Of a DNA stretch of 46,048 nucleotides, positions 1 to 9,121 are shown piece by piece. The stretch's first letter is position 1. Each line of letters opens with the position of its first letter. Source of the DNA: Clostridia bacterium (lineage in GTDB: Bacteria > Bacillota > Clostridia > Christensenellales > Aristaeellaceae). Location of the stretch: NCBI GenBank assembly GCA_017464305.1, contig JAFUDS010000022.1, positions 1 to 46,048 on the forward strand. Reading direction: 5' to 3'. The notes below the pieces were generated by a model. That model was not told the origin of the DNA and made no database searches. It saw only the letters and a list, made by a program, of their open reading frames with translations. Both the position numbers and the translations under genes were made by a program.

Positions 1-3000
1 ACAGATCAGCTGTTTGAGTATAGTTTTCTATATCCGATACGATAACATCATAGACAATCTCATCACCGTTCGGTGCATATTTCGGAAGATCGTTCCAGTC
101 TGCTTCATACCTGTTTTCGGCTGAACCGCTCGCCTCAGCAACAATCCCATATGCAGATAGCGAAACATCTTCCCCGGCTGCATCCTTTGCAGATAATGTA
201 TATGTAACACTTTCCGGCCTTCTGGAAGTATCGCCCTCCTCCCCGGCCCAAGTTAACCGAACATGTCGCTCCGTGGTTTCGAATGTATTCGTAATCTCAA
301 CTACGCTTCTTGTCAAATCGATGTTGGAGCCCATTCTTCCAGATACAACCCGCACAGAAACAGCATTGCCATTCACTTTGATCTGTGGATTACTGGAGGC
401 GACTTCCTTGACATAGTATGTGCCTTCACTTAGTCCAGTGACCTCGGTCTCTTTGGAAGTCTGCCCATTGATATATATGGAAACCTCGTCAATCAGCGAA
501 CCATCTGCCCGAGATGCTTCCTGGGTGCACTCTGCATCCTTGTACACCTTAAAGGTATATGTTCCATCCGCAAGCGAGCTCACCTCCATCGTTTCACTAA
601 AGGTTTGTACACTCTTTCGAATGATCAAACTTCCCAGCCGTTCGTTCTCGAAAGTAGCGTTTAATACCGGTACATACTGGGTAGAACCGTTCTCAGCATC
701 AGAATCAAGCGTACCCTGCCAATCTCCATGCGCTGTGCCCCTATCATTATCTTCTGACGACCCATCTTCTGTCTTTGAAGCCTCGGCATCGTTTCCAACC
801 AATGACACAGACGATTTCTTTGAATATTCTGGCTCCAATACATCCAGCTTTCCATCCTCCGGATCATAGTTCAGCGTTACTGTCACCAGGTATTCCGTTG
901 GATCGTATTTGATGCCGTTCTGGACATAATGATTCTGAGCGTCTCCATGTACATTCTCTGTAATTATATACGTCCAAATTTTTTGCTGTAGATAGTTTCC
1001 TTCCTCATCTTTGCCCAGATCACTAACAGTGTACTTGATAGTCCCGAAGCTGATATTTCCACTATCATCATTCTGTGCCTGCTTCGTTCCGTTCTCAGCA
1101 GAATCTTCCGGCATCGGCGCACCATCTATTCCCGTCAGCGTAAAGGAATACGTTCCCATCGCCACATTATGCTTCATCTGCTTCGATGCCTGGATCATTG
1201 CATAGGCAGTTCCAAGCGTGTTGGTAATCGTCCAAGTATTTGTATCTACATCAAACTCTTTTCCTGTTTGAGAATAATGATCAACCGTACTGACCTTTAC
1301 ATCATAGGTGATCTGCTTCCCGTCCTTCGTATACACCGGCAGATCTTCCCAACTTACCTCATACTGATTCGTACTATCTGCAATCTGTGTTGTCTGCACT
1401 CCGAGAATATTCAGCGCTACCGTCTGCTTATCGATATCTTCACCTGTCAGCGTATAAGTAATACTACCAGGACGCAACGACTGATCTTCATCCTCTTCCT
1501 CCCAGTTGATCACAACATGCCGTTCCGTTGTTTCATAGGTATTGACAATAGTCGCTACGCCATCTTCATTATTTACCTGTCCTCCGCTTTCGCCACCTAC
1601 CACAGTGACCCACTGCCCATCTGGATTGACCTGAATCTGTTTATTCTGCGATTCAATCTCCTTCACATAATATCTACCGGCATGCAGGCCGTCCACCTCA
1701 TGCAAGTCAGCCCATCCGTCCGTTACCCGAATCTCTATGGCGCCAATATCTTCCCCATTGGCTTTCTTCGCTTCTGTCCGTCCTTCGTCCTCATATACCT
1801 TGAATACATATACACCATCTGCAAGCTTTTCGACTGCGAGCGTATCTCTATCTGTCTGCACCTGCTTTTGAATCTTCAAGCTTCCAAGCAGTTCATTTTC
1901 AAAATGGATCGCCTCCGCGTTTTCCAGCACTCCCTGCTTGACTTTATATAACCTTTGCTCCGCAATCTTAATCTTCTTCTGCGCTTCATCATAGCTCAGC
2001 GTCACATGAAGCTGATATTCCGTTGAATCATATTTTGTTTCCCCCAGGATATTCTGATTTGCGGCCGCGGCGTCATCAATCACCTGTTTGAAGCTGTATT
2101 TATACGTTCTCGCGCTGGTTCGATCCTCCGCGGTTTGGAAAAGATCTGCCGTTACAAATGTAATTGTTCCGAAATCGATTCCACCTTCTGCATCATTCTG
2201 CGTGGTCAGCTTGTCTCCCAATACAGAAATTGTCTGTGGAGCCTTCGGCGACGGCATCGGTCCGCCATCCATCGCCGTCATCGTATAGCGATATGTCCCT
2301 CGTTGTGTCTCATCCCGCATATCAATGGAGCCTTGTATGGGCAATTCGGCCCATGAATATGCGTTTGTCAGTCTCGCTATCGCCTCTTCCTCGATCTGAT
2401 CATCATTCTTCCCTGGAGAGACAATAACCGTTTTAGTCTCTGAATCCATAACAACATGCGGATTAGTTGTTTCCAACTCTCGTACATAATATGTTCCACC
2501 ACGCAAGTAGCGAAGCTTCGTCTCTGCTTCCCACGCATTGGATACATTGAACTGTAATCTTCCCAGCGACGCTCCACTTACCGTTACTGCGGGCTTTTGA
2601 CACTCGGGGTCAGTAAACACGCCATACGTGTATGTTCCAGCTGCCATGGGACTACTTTTCTCTTCGCCATTGATCAGCACCTGATTGATCACTTTCAGGC
2701 TGCCAAGCAGTTCATTCTCGAATTCGATTTTTGTCGCTGCCTGGCTGAAGCTTATGCTTGGATATATTTTCTTCTCATACTGAACCCGGCTAACTTCCAT
2801 TGTTCCTTCGTCCGGATCATATGTCACTGTAACTTTCACAGTGTATACCGCAGGGTCGAATCGGGTATCATAAGAGATATAATTATTCTCATCTCTGCCG
2901 CTGAAGATCTGTTTTACCGTGTATTCAAAGATCTTCTCTTCCTCATATTCAGCTGTGCCAAACTTTGCCAGATCCCTCAACGTATATGTTATCCAGCCAA

Positions 3001-6000
3001 AATCGATTTCTCCCGTTCGAGTATTCTCCGTCTCTTTCGAATTGCCATATTTCCCATCTGGCATAGGTGTTAATGCGTTTTTTGTTGAAAGCACAAACCG
3101 ATAGCTTCCCATCTTTTGCTGATCCCGCATCCTGATGGTGCCGGATAGGTTCACGGCAGCCACGCCCAGCTTATAAGTGGCCACCCAAGTCTCTTGCGCT
3201 ACATCGTAAGCCATATTCGTCATCGTGTAATTTGTCACTGGTGCTGCCGATACGGTATAGATTATCTCTGTGCCTTCCGCGCTGTACTTAGGCAACCCAG
3301 ACCATAGCACACGATAAGAATTCTCTTTCTCCGCATTCTTTTGTGCGTCGATTCCTTCCTCCTGTAATTGGATCAACGCGCCTGGTGCTTCCTTTGCTGA
3401 AAGCGTGAAAGTCACACGCTCCGGGCGCCGGGAGGTATCCTCGTCTTCATTTTCCCAGCTTGCTGTCGCGCTCAGTTGGACCGTCTCATAGACGCCCTCC
3501 ACGCGGGCAACACCAGTTGCCTCGTCCACCTGATCGCCGCTACGGCCAGCGGTCACCTGGACAGGATAAACCTTCTGATTCTCCTGTATTCTCCGATTTC
3601 CGGAGGCTACTTCCTTAACGTAGTAGACCCCTGCATGCAGGTCAGCAATTTCGATTGTCTCCGCCTCTCCCTGCGCAATCGTTATCCGCTTTTTGCCGAT
3701 GGGGAGACTGTCCGCCCCTTTCGCTTCCGTGAGGCATGCATCATCCTCGTACACCCGGAACACATATGTACCATCTGCATGCTCGCCAACACTGATTCCT
3801 TCTTGATCCGCTGTAATGGATTTTTCTATTTTCAGGCTTCCCAATTGCTCGCTGGCGAAAACTGCATCCGGCGCCCCTTCTGCAACACTCTTTAAAATGC
3901 TGATTCCACCCTCATCATTATCAATGACATATACCTGAATCCATTGCTTGCGCACATCACCATACAATACATGATGCGCACGGTCTATATTGTATTCATC
4001 CAAGCTGATGGTTGATGTATCCTCTTCGATCAGGAACCAATACGTTTGTCCGATATCTTCCTCGGTAAAGATGAGCCCCTCCGTATGGAACGCGATCTCC
4101 TGCTGGTTGCCCGTGCTCCTTTCTGTATACGCATAAACCGTTGCAGGTAGCTTGCTCGTGATCTGGGTTTCACTTTGCTCTCCCGCTACCTGCTTCAAAG
4201 AGAAGGCAAACTGTTGATCAGCCAAATCCCCGTTGATGAAGCTCTTTTTTACCTTGAATGTGGTGGTTCCTTTCGCTGAAAAAACGTTATTCACGTTCGC
4301 CTGGATCACGCCCGATGCAGGGATATTTCCAGATAGATTTTTAACAGCGCCTTGTGAATATCCCAGATTGCTATATTTGTCCTCCGAGATAATGTATCCG
4401 GTTCCGGCGGGAATGCCCTGAATGGTGATGGATTGTCCATTCTTTAAGCTGACTTCGGCCACGTTGTTCGTGAATTGCAATGCAATACTCTCTGTTCCCG
4501 TGTTCCGAACCATCGGATAGCTATCTGCAAGCTGCACTCCTTCAGGTGGACTCAGCCTGATCTCAAACCGGAAAGCCGTATAATTGTCCATTTTTCCAGT
4601 AACCGTCTTCGTCAACTGCAGCCCGGCTGTATTGATATTATATTGGAAATCCGCTGATTGAATGCCGCCTTGATCATTCGCGCTGACATTTACCATCTGA
4701 GTCGAGCTTCCTGCCTTCAGCTCTGTTCCATTTGTAAGGGGTTGCGCCGTAACACTGTATTCTCCTTCGATCAAGTCTGTCAGCGTCACGCTTCCATTCT
4801 CTATGGTTATCGCGTTTCCATCCAATTGAGCAGCACTCGCAATGCCATTGATGTATTGGATCTCCAGTGATTTCGCTGTTCCTGCCAAGGGTGCCCCGCT
4901 GATCACGTAATAATATCTCCCGCTCACCAAGCCCTTGTCCGCCTGGCTGCTTTCCGCTGAAAGAGGCAGAACATTGACTGTAACGCTTGTATTGATTCGG
5001 AGGCTGCCTCTTCCTTTGCGAGCATTCACAAAAACAGCACGATCCACCGCTTCGTTTCCCTTTGTAATCACAGGCCCGATTAGCAGCAGGTTCCCATTTT
5101 CTTTTTTTACCGTGACCGCGATACTATACACCGTCGAATCATACACCATATCTCCAACGGTGTATCCGTTTTCAGCTGTAGCGCTGCCCGGCATCTTTTC
5201 CCGAATTTGGTAACGGTAGGTCACCTTTCCATCCATTGTACTGGAACCTACATCTCCCATGCCGTATACAATGGTGCCAAAGTTGATGAGCCCGGCGCTG
5301 TCATTTTGTCTCGTCTGGGCTGATGCACTATCTCCTTCTTCCTTCTTGGTTGGCATGGGTGGCGAATTCAGGCCCTCCAGAACGAATTCGTAGCTTCCGG
5401 GCGTGGAAGCATCCCGCATCTGCTTGTAAGCCGTTATATTCACTTCGAAGGATTGCAGCCTGTATGTAAAACGCCAAGTGTTTTCCACTCCAGAAACCTG
5501 CTCTCCATTTTCGGAAGAATAATGGGGGACATCTCCCCGAAGAATCTGATATTCAATCTCGGCCCCATTGTCCGTATATAGCGGCAGGTTATTCCAGTCT
5601 GCTGCATAATTGGGCTGCTGCGCATTTATGATCGTTTGAACTCCCATAGCCACCAAATTCACAGCTTGGCCATTCTTTGTATTGGCCATCAACACATACT
5701 GAATCTGTTCTGGCCGCCAGCGACTTTCGCCCTCTCCTTCTCCCACCCAGAGGGTAATCGCGTGGGCCTCTGTCGTAGTGATAGGCTCCGAGTATTGATA
5801 GTTGAATTTCGCGGAAACTCTGCCCGTGAAGATTGTTCCTGAAACAGTAGCTCCTTCAGATTGCTCCAGGGAATAATTCTCCGGAATCGTCTTCTGGGTT
5901 ACGGTATACTCAAATCCCGCTGGAATGTGGATAATTTCTACTGCTCTGCCCGGGGATATGATGAAATCATGCGCTCCTTCCGAAAATGTAATCGCATCCC

Positions 6001-7681
6001 CGGCTGAAGTATACAAAGTATATCCGGATGCAGGATTCTTATCCTTTTTTCGCAGCTCCACCGTGAATTGGAACGCGTCATTTTCGTTATCCTCTTTGCC
6101 TGTTGTCACAACGCCGATTTCCAGGCTGCCCTCGTTGCGATTGCTGACGAAAGGGACTGTCGCAAGCGCATCCTTCTGGACTGTCGCCATATGACTATAT
6201 CCATCCGGGTTCTCAATATATTTCGAGCTTAACCAGGGCGTAGTTTCAGTCACGGTATAGTTACCAATCGGCAGTTGATCTATTCTGGCGCCAGCTTCTG
6301 TTTTTATAGCGTTCCCGCTTACGCTGGTCACGTTCCCGTTATTGATTGTAATCTCAACCCTTATGCCCTCTTCCTCGCTGGCCACCTCTGCGCTACGAAT
6401 ATTGAATCCATAGGTTCCATCCATGATGCCGGAGGTTGTCTCATTTCCGTTGATTTTCACAATCTTTTGAATTTCCAATGAACCCAGTTCTGGCTCTGCC
6501 ACGGGTTCGCTCAATGTGAATTTCCAATTTAAAATTTTGTTCGATATCGTCCCATATCCGTTATTTTTCAATGGGTACCCGCTGATCTGCTTTGCAATTC
6601 TAAATCTGTTGTCCACACCATTAAATATACTTTGGATTACATTTTCTCTCCATATATTGCTTTCAATTACATCCGATTCGTATACATAAACTTGAACCTT
6701 ATATATATCACCAGTGGTACCAGTATTCACGGCCGCAAAATCAGTCAATTCTAATGTAATACTTCCAAAGCTCGTTATCCGTTTTCCAGCATAAACATTC
6801 ACCTGACCAAAAGATCCTGCTTCTTGCCTATAAGCACAGGCCAAAATATAGTAATACGGCCCTTCGCTCGGCAGCGTAGCCCCCACAGCATTAGAGAAAG
6901 AAATTTTTACTTGTGATATGTCAACAAAGTCCTCTGTTGGCTTTACCTCATCTTCCACCTCTGTCAGTGCGAACAGCTGTAAATCATTCATTGCGAACAA
7001 CGAGGCCATGTCAAATGGATTGTATATTCCTTCCGCAGGTATTATTTCAGCAGGTTCCTCGGCGGTTTCTTCCCCCTCTTCTTCCACCACCTGTTCCGAT
7101 GCATTTGTTTCCTCACTGGGCAGTGTATCTTGTCCCTCTGTCATATCTTCTTCTGTCAAAATGAAATGCGGTTTCTCATCAAACACGCTCCCCGGCTCTT
7201 CTTCATCTTCCGTTTTTTGCTGCTGCTCCCCATTCCATTCCGTGTCTGATTCCGTTTCTGCCTCCGATGGTTGTTCCAGTTCATCTACAGCTTCATCTAT
7301 ACCATCATCTGCCGTAATTTCATCGTTCTCTCCACCTGGCGCCGCGCTATTCTCCCCAAATTCATCAGGACCGTCGCTATAGGTACTGTTTTCCGAACCT
7401 TCATCCAGGCCCCCAGCATTAACCATCGGCATGCTCTCCCCATCACCCTCGCCATTTTCCTTCGCTTCCGTGATGGATGGAGTCTCCAAGAGGCTAGTGA
7501 TACTGATATCATCGTCCTTTTCCTGTTTGCTCGGAAAAAGGTCAGGATTCAAAGCCCCCACCGTCTCCTCTACGCCCGTAGCAATCGCCGGAGTTATTAC
7601 AGAAGCCACGTCGCCCCAGAACATCATCATCGCACAGAGCAGGGCCACCAGCTTTTTCATCCTGTTATTCCTTCTCATCAT
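1..7681 (-). CDS. Giant modular Cna-B/SpaA/Spy0128-type surface adhesin, C-terminus cut by the window edge
   Basis: One frame stays open from the ATG at 7681 to position 2, about 2,560 codons without a stop, so the C-terminus and any sortase motif lie outside. The start follows a GAAAGAGGG Shine-Dalgarno; a second ATG at 7660 also has an SD (AGAAGG). Residues 1-33 form a signal peptide with a basic start and hydrophobic core. Residues 34-240 are an acidic Ser/Glu/Thr-rich linker, and about 245-385 a unique head region. The rest is a string of beta-domains: SpaA/Cna-B units opening with an LGSL(K/E)I phrase (near 6485, 3845, 2710, 1885 and 640), Cna-B units with W-x(8-12)-RPE/RPG and LPxY phrases (near 5770, 3460, 1530 and 270), and Spy0128/FctA-like units with MxP, FGxI and YxYxxxE/Q phrases (near 5430, 3130, 2310 and 1180). 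Such domains in known proteins usually carry Lys-Asn isopeptide bonds. The likely role is cell-surface adhesion or a pilus-like stalk; the ligand is unknown. Confidence 0.9.
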   Translation of the reverse strand, partial: MMRRNNRMKKLVALLCAMMMFWGDVASVITPAIATGVEETVGALNPDLFPSKQEKDDDISITSLLETPSITEAKENGEGDGESMPMVNAGGLDEGSENSTYSDGPDEFGENSAAPGGENDEITADDGIDEAVDELEQPSEAETESDTEWNGEQQQKTEDEEEPGSVFDEKPHFILTEEDMTEGQDTLPSEETNASEQVVEEEGEETAEEPAEIIPAEGIYNPFDMASLFAMNDLQLFALTEVEDEVKPTEDFVDISQVKISFSNAVGATLPSEGPYYYILACAYRQEAGSFGQVNVYAGKRITSFGSITLELTDFAAVNTGTTGDIYKVQVYVYESDVIESNIWRENVIQSIFNGVDNRFRIAKQISGYPLKNNGYGTISNKILNWKFTLSEPVAEPELGSLEIQKIVKINGNETTSGIMDGTYGFNIRSAEVASEEEGIRVEITINNGNVTSVSGNAIKTEAGARIDQLPIGNYTVTETTPWLSSKYIENPDGYSHMATVQKDALATVPFVSNRNEGSLEIGVVTTGKEDNENDAFQFTVELRKKDKNPASGYTLYTSAGDAITFSEGAHDFIISPGRAVEIIHIPAGFEYTVTQKTIPENYSLEQSEGATVSGTIFTGRVSAKFNYQYSEPITTTEAHAITLWVGEGEGESRWRPEQIQYVLMANTKNGQAVNLVAMGVQTIINAQQPNYAADWNNLPLYTDNGAEIEYQILRGDVPHYSSENGEQVSGVENTWRFTYRLQSFEVNITAYKQMRDASTPGSYEFVLEGLNSPPMPTKKEEGDSASAQTRQNDSAGLINFGTIVYGMGDVGSSTMDGKVTYRYQIREKMPGSATAENGYTVGDMVYDSTVYSIAVTVKKENGNLLLIGPVITKGNEAVDRAVFVNARKGRGSLRINTSVTVNVLPLSAESSQADKGLVSGRYYYVISGAPLAGTAKSLEIQYINGIASAAQLDGNAITIENGSVTLTDLIEGEYSVTAQPLTNGTELKAGSSTQMVNVSANDQGGIQSADFQYNINTAGLQLTKTVTGKMDNYTAFRFEIRLSPPEGVQLADSYPMVRNTGTESIALQFTNNVAEVSLKNGQSITIQGIPAGTGYIISEDKYSNLGYSQGAVKNLSGNIPASGVIQANVNNVFSAKGTTTFKVKKSFINGDLADQQFAFSLKQVAGEQSETQITSKLPATVYAYTERSTGNQQEIAFHTEGLIFTEEDIGQTYWFLIEEDTSTISLDEYNIDRAHHVLYGDVRKQWIQVYVIDNDEGGISILKSVAEGAPDAVFASEQLGSLKIEKSITADQEGISVGEHADGTYVFRVYEDDACLTEAKGADSLPIGKKRITIAQGEAETIEIADLHAGVYYVKEVASGNRRIQENQKVYPVQVTAGRSGDQVDEATGVARVEGVYETVQLSATASWENEDEDTSRRPERVTFTLSAKEAPGALIQLQEEGIDAQKNAEKENSYRVLWSGLPKYSAEGTEIIYTVSAAPVTNYTMTNMAYDVAQETWVATYKLGVAAVNLSGTIRMRDQQKMGSYRFVLSTKNALTPMPDGKYGNSKETENTRTGEIDFGWITYTLRDLAKFGTAEYEEEKIFEYTVKQIFSGRDENNYISYDTRFDPAVYTVKVTVTYDPDEGTMEVSRVQYEKKIYPSISFSQAATKIEFENELLGSLKVINQVLINGEEKSSPMAAGTYTYGVFTDPECQKPAVTVSGASLGRLQFNVSNAWEAETKLRYLRGGTYYVRELETTNPHVVMDSETKTVIVSPGKNDDQIEEEAIARLTNAYSWAELPIQGSIDMRDETQRGTYRYTMTAMDGGPMPSPKAPQTISVLGDKLTTQNDAEGGIDFGTITFVTADLFQTAEDRTSARTYKYSFKQVIDDAAAANQNILGETKYDSTEYQLHVTLSYDEAQKKIKIAEQRLYKVKQGVLENAEAIHFENELLGSLKIQKQVQTDRDTLAVEKLADGVYVFKVYEDEGRTEAKKANGEDIGAIEIRVTDGWADLHEVDGLHAGRYYVKEIESQNKQIQVNPDGQWVTVVGGESGGQVNNEDGVATIVNTYETTERHVVINWEEEDEDQSLRPGSITYTLTGEDIDKQTVALNILGVQTTQIADSTNQYEVSWEDLPVYTKDGKQITYDVKVSTVDHYSQTGKEFDVDTNTWTITNTLGTAYAMIQASKQMKHNVAMGTYSFTLTGIDGAPMPEDSAENGTKQAQNDDSGNISFGTIKYTVSDLGKDEEGNYLQQKIWTYIITENVHGDAQNHYVQNGIKYDPTEYLVTVTLNYDPEDGKLDVLEPEYSKKSSVSLVGNDAEASKTEDGSSEDNDRGTAHGDWQGTLDSDAENGSTQYVPVLNATFENERLGSLIIRKSVQTFSETMEVSSLADGTYTFKVYKDAECTQEASRADGSLIDEVSIYINGQTSKETEVTGLSEGTYYVKEVASSNPQIKVNGNAVSVRVVSGRMGSNIDLTRSVVEITNTFETTERHVRLTWAGEEGDTSRRPESVTYTLSAKDAAGEDVSLSAYGIVAEASGSAENRYEADWNDLPKYAPNGDEIVYDVIVSDIENYTQTADL

Positions 7682-7792
7682 CCTGTCCCTCTTTCCTTCC
7701 CATCTATCTTCTACCATCGCATTCATTTTTGCACCAAAGGAACAAAATCGACCCTATCCGCTCCTGCTTACAGGTCTATTTTGTTAAAAATA

Positions 7793-7821
7793 ATGATAAT
7801 TTATTGCAAATTTATTGTAAA
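7793..7821 (-). promoter_or_regulatory. Putative sigma-A promoter of the adhesin gene
   Basis: On the minus strand TTTACA (7821-7816) and TATCAT (7798-7793) are separated by exactly 17 bases inside a very AT-rich stretch. Transcription would begin near 7786, leaving a leader of about 100 bases before the adhesin start. No known riboswitch motif was recognised in that leader. Confidence 0.5.
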
Positions 7822-7968
7822 TATTAAGAATTTTGTACCATTTTATGAAATAATTTCGTAATGTTTATGAAATATATACCTCTCCCGGCAGGATTTTCAT
7901 TCCTTTCGTTGTATATTACACCAAGGAACGGAGTGGTAATTCTTCTGCGGAAAGGACGGCGCACACCC

Positions 7969-8973
7969 ATGACCATCAGAGAACGGACCGAACAGGCGGA
8001 GTATCTTCTGCTTTCCCCCTTCGCCGCCCACGCAGCGGAAACCCGAGGCCGGGAGCGGCCCTTGGCGCCCTGCGATCTGCGGACGGATTATCAGCGGGAT
8101 CGGGATCGGGTGATTCATTGCAAGTCCTTCCGCCGGCTGAAATTTAAGACCCAGGTGTTTCTCTCCCCGGAGGGAGATCATTATCGTACCCGCCTGACCC
8201 ATACCCTGGAGGTTTCCCAGGTGGCCCGGACCCTGGCCCGCTCCCTGCGGCTGAATGAGGATCTCACCGAGGCCATCGCCCTGGGGCACGATCTGGGCCA
8301 TACGCCCTTTGGGCATATCGGAGAGCGAACCCTGAACACCCTGCTCCCCGACGGCTTTCGTCATAATGAACAGAGCCGCCGCGTAGTGGAAAAGCTGGAG
8401 CGGGATGGCGAGGGCCTAAATTTGACCTGGGAGGTGCGGGATGGTATCGAGCATCATTCCGGCGATGGTGCTCCCGCCACCCTGGAGGGGGAATGCGTCC
8501 AGAAGGCGGACCGCATCGCCTATTTAAACCATGATATGGATGACGCCTTGCGGGCCGGGGTGCTGAAGCCCTTCGAGCTGCCTGCTGATTGCCTGCGCAT
8601 TCTGGGCAAGACCCATGGAGAACGCATCGATACCATGATCTCGGACATCGTCTCCAGCAGCGAGGGTCAACCCCATCTGACCATGAGCCCCGTGGTGGGC
8701 GCGGCCATGGATGGCCTGCGGGAATTCATGTTCGACAAGGTGTACCGGGATGGCTGGCGGGATCCGGAGGAAAGGCGCTGCGATTACATCATCCGTGCTC
8801 TGTTCGATTATTTTTGTCATCATCCCGCGGAGATGCCGGAGGAATATATCATGATCACCTATCGGGACGGTCTGGAGCGGGGCGTGGCGGATTTCCTTTC
8901 CGGCATGACGGATCGATATGCCACCCGTCGGTTCACGGAGCTTTTCGTCCCCTCCTCCTTCCAGTCCTTCTGA
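7969..8973 (+). CDS. dgt: Deoxyguanosinetriphosphate triphosphohydrolase-like HD-domain protein
   Basis: This 334-residue protein belongs to the dGTPase family, which hydrolyses dNTPs to deoxynucleoside and triphosphate and so helps set nucleotide pools. The HD metal site is visible as H78 in the HTLEV phrase and H107-D108 in GHDLGHTPFGH, with a later conserved Asp in DRIAYLNHD. The N-terminus (SRGRER-like TRGRERP, then YQRDRDRVIHCKSFRRL) fits the short Gram-positive form. The ATG at 7969 was preferred to an in-frame ATG at 7861 because homologues begin MTIRExTE and the extra 36 residues look like untranslated leader. In many Clostridia dgt sits directly upstream of dnaG, as here, with a gap of about 150 bases. 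Confidence 0.93.
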   Translation: MTIRERTEQAEYLLLSPFAAHAAETRGRERPLAPCDLRTDYQRDRDRVIHCKSFRRLKFKTQVFLSPEGDHYRTRLTHTLEVSQVARTLARSLRLNEDLTEAIALGHDLGHTPFGHIGERTLNTLLPDGFRHNEQSRRVVEKLERDGEGLNLTWEVRDGIEHHSGDGAPATLEGECVQKADRIAYLNHDMDDALRAGVLKPFELPADCLRILGKTHGERIDTMISDIVSSSEGQPHLTMSPVVGAAMDGLREFMFDKVYRDGWRDPEERRCDYIIRALFDYFCHHPAEMPEEYIMITYRDGLERGVADFLSGMTDRYATRRFTELFVPSSFQSF

Positions 8974-9121
8974 GGCTCTTTTTCGCTTCAAGATCTCTGC
9001 TGTTTTCCTCTCTGCCCAAAGGCTCCGCATCCTTATTACACGCCGACCTAAACAAGGATTTTTCGCTTTTGTGTGGAATAAATACCTTAATAAATGAAAA
9101 ACCGGAATGGAGGTGGTTTTT

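Noticed and set aside
7682-7786. Adhesin leader considered as a riboswitch (for example c-di-GMP)
   Set aside because: The c-di-GMP-I core motifs are not present, and only a four-base hairpin (CCTG-CAGG) was found.
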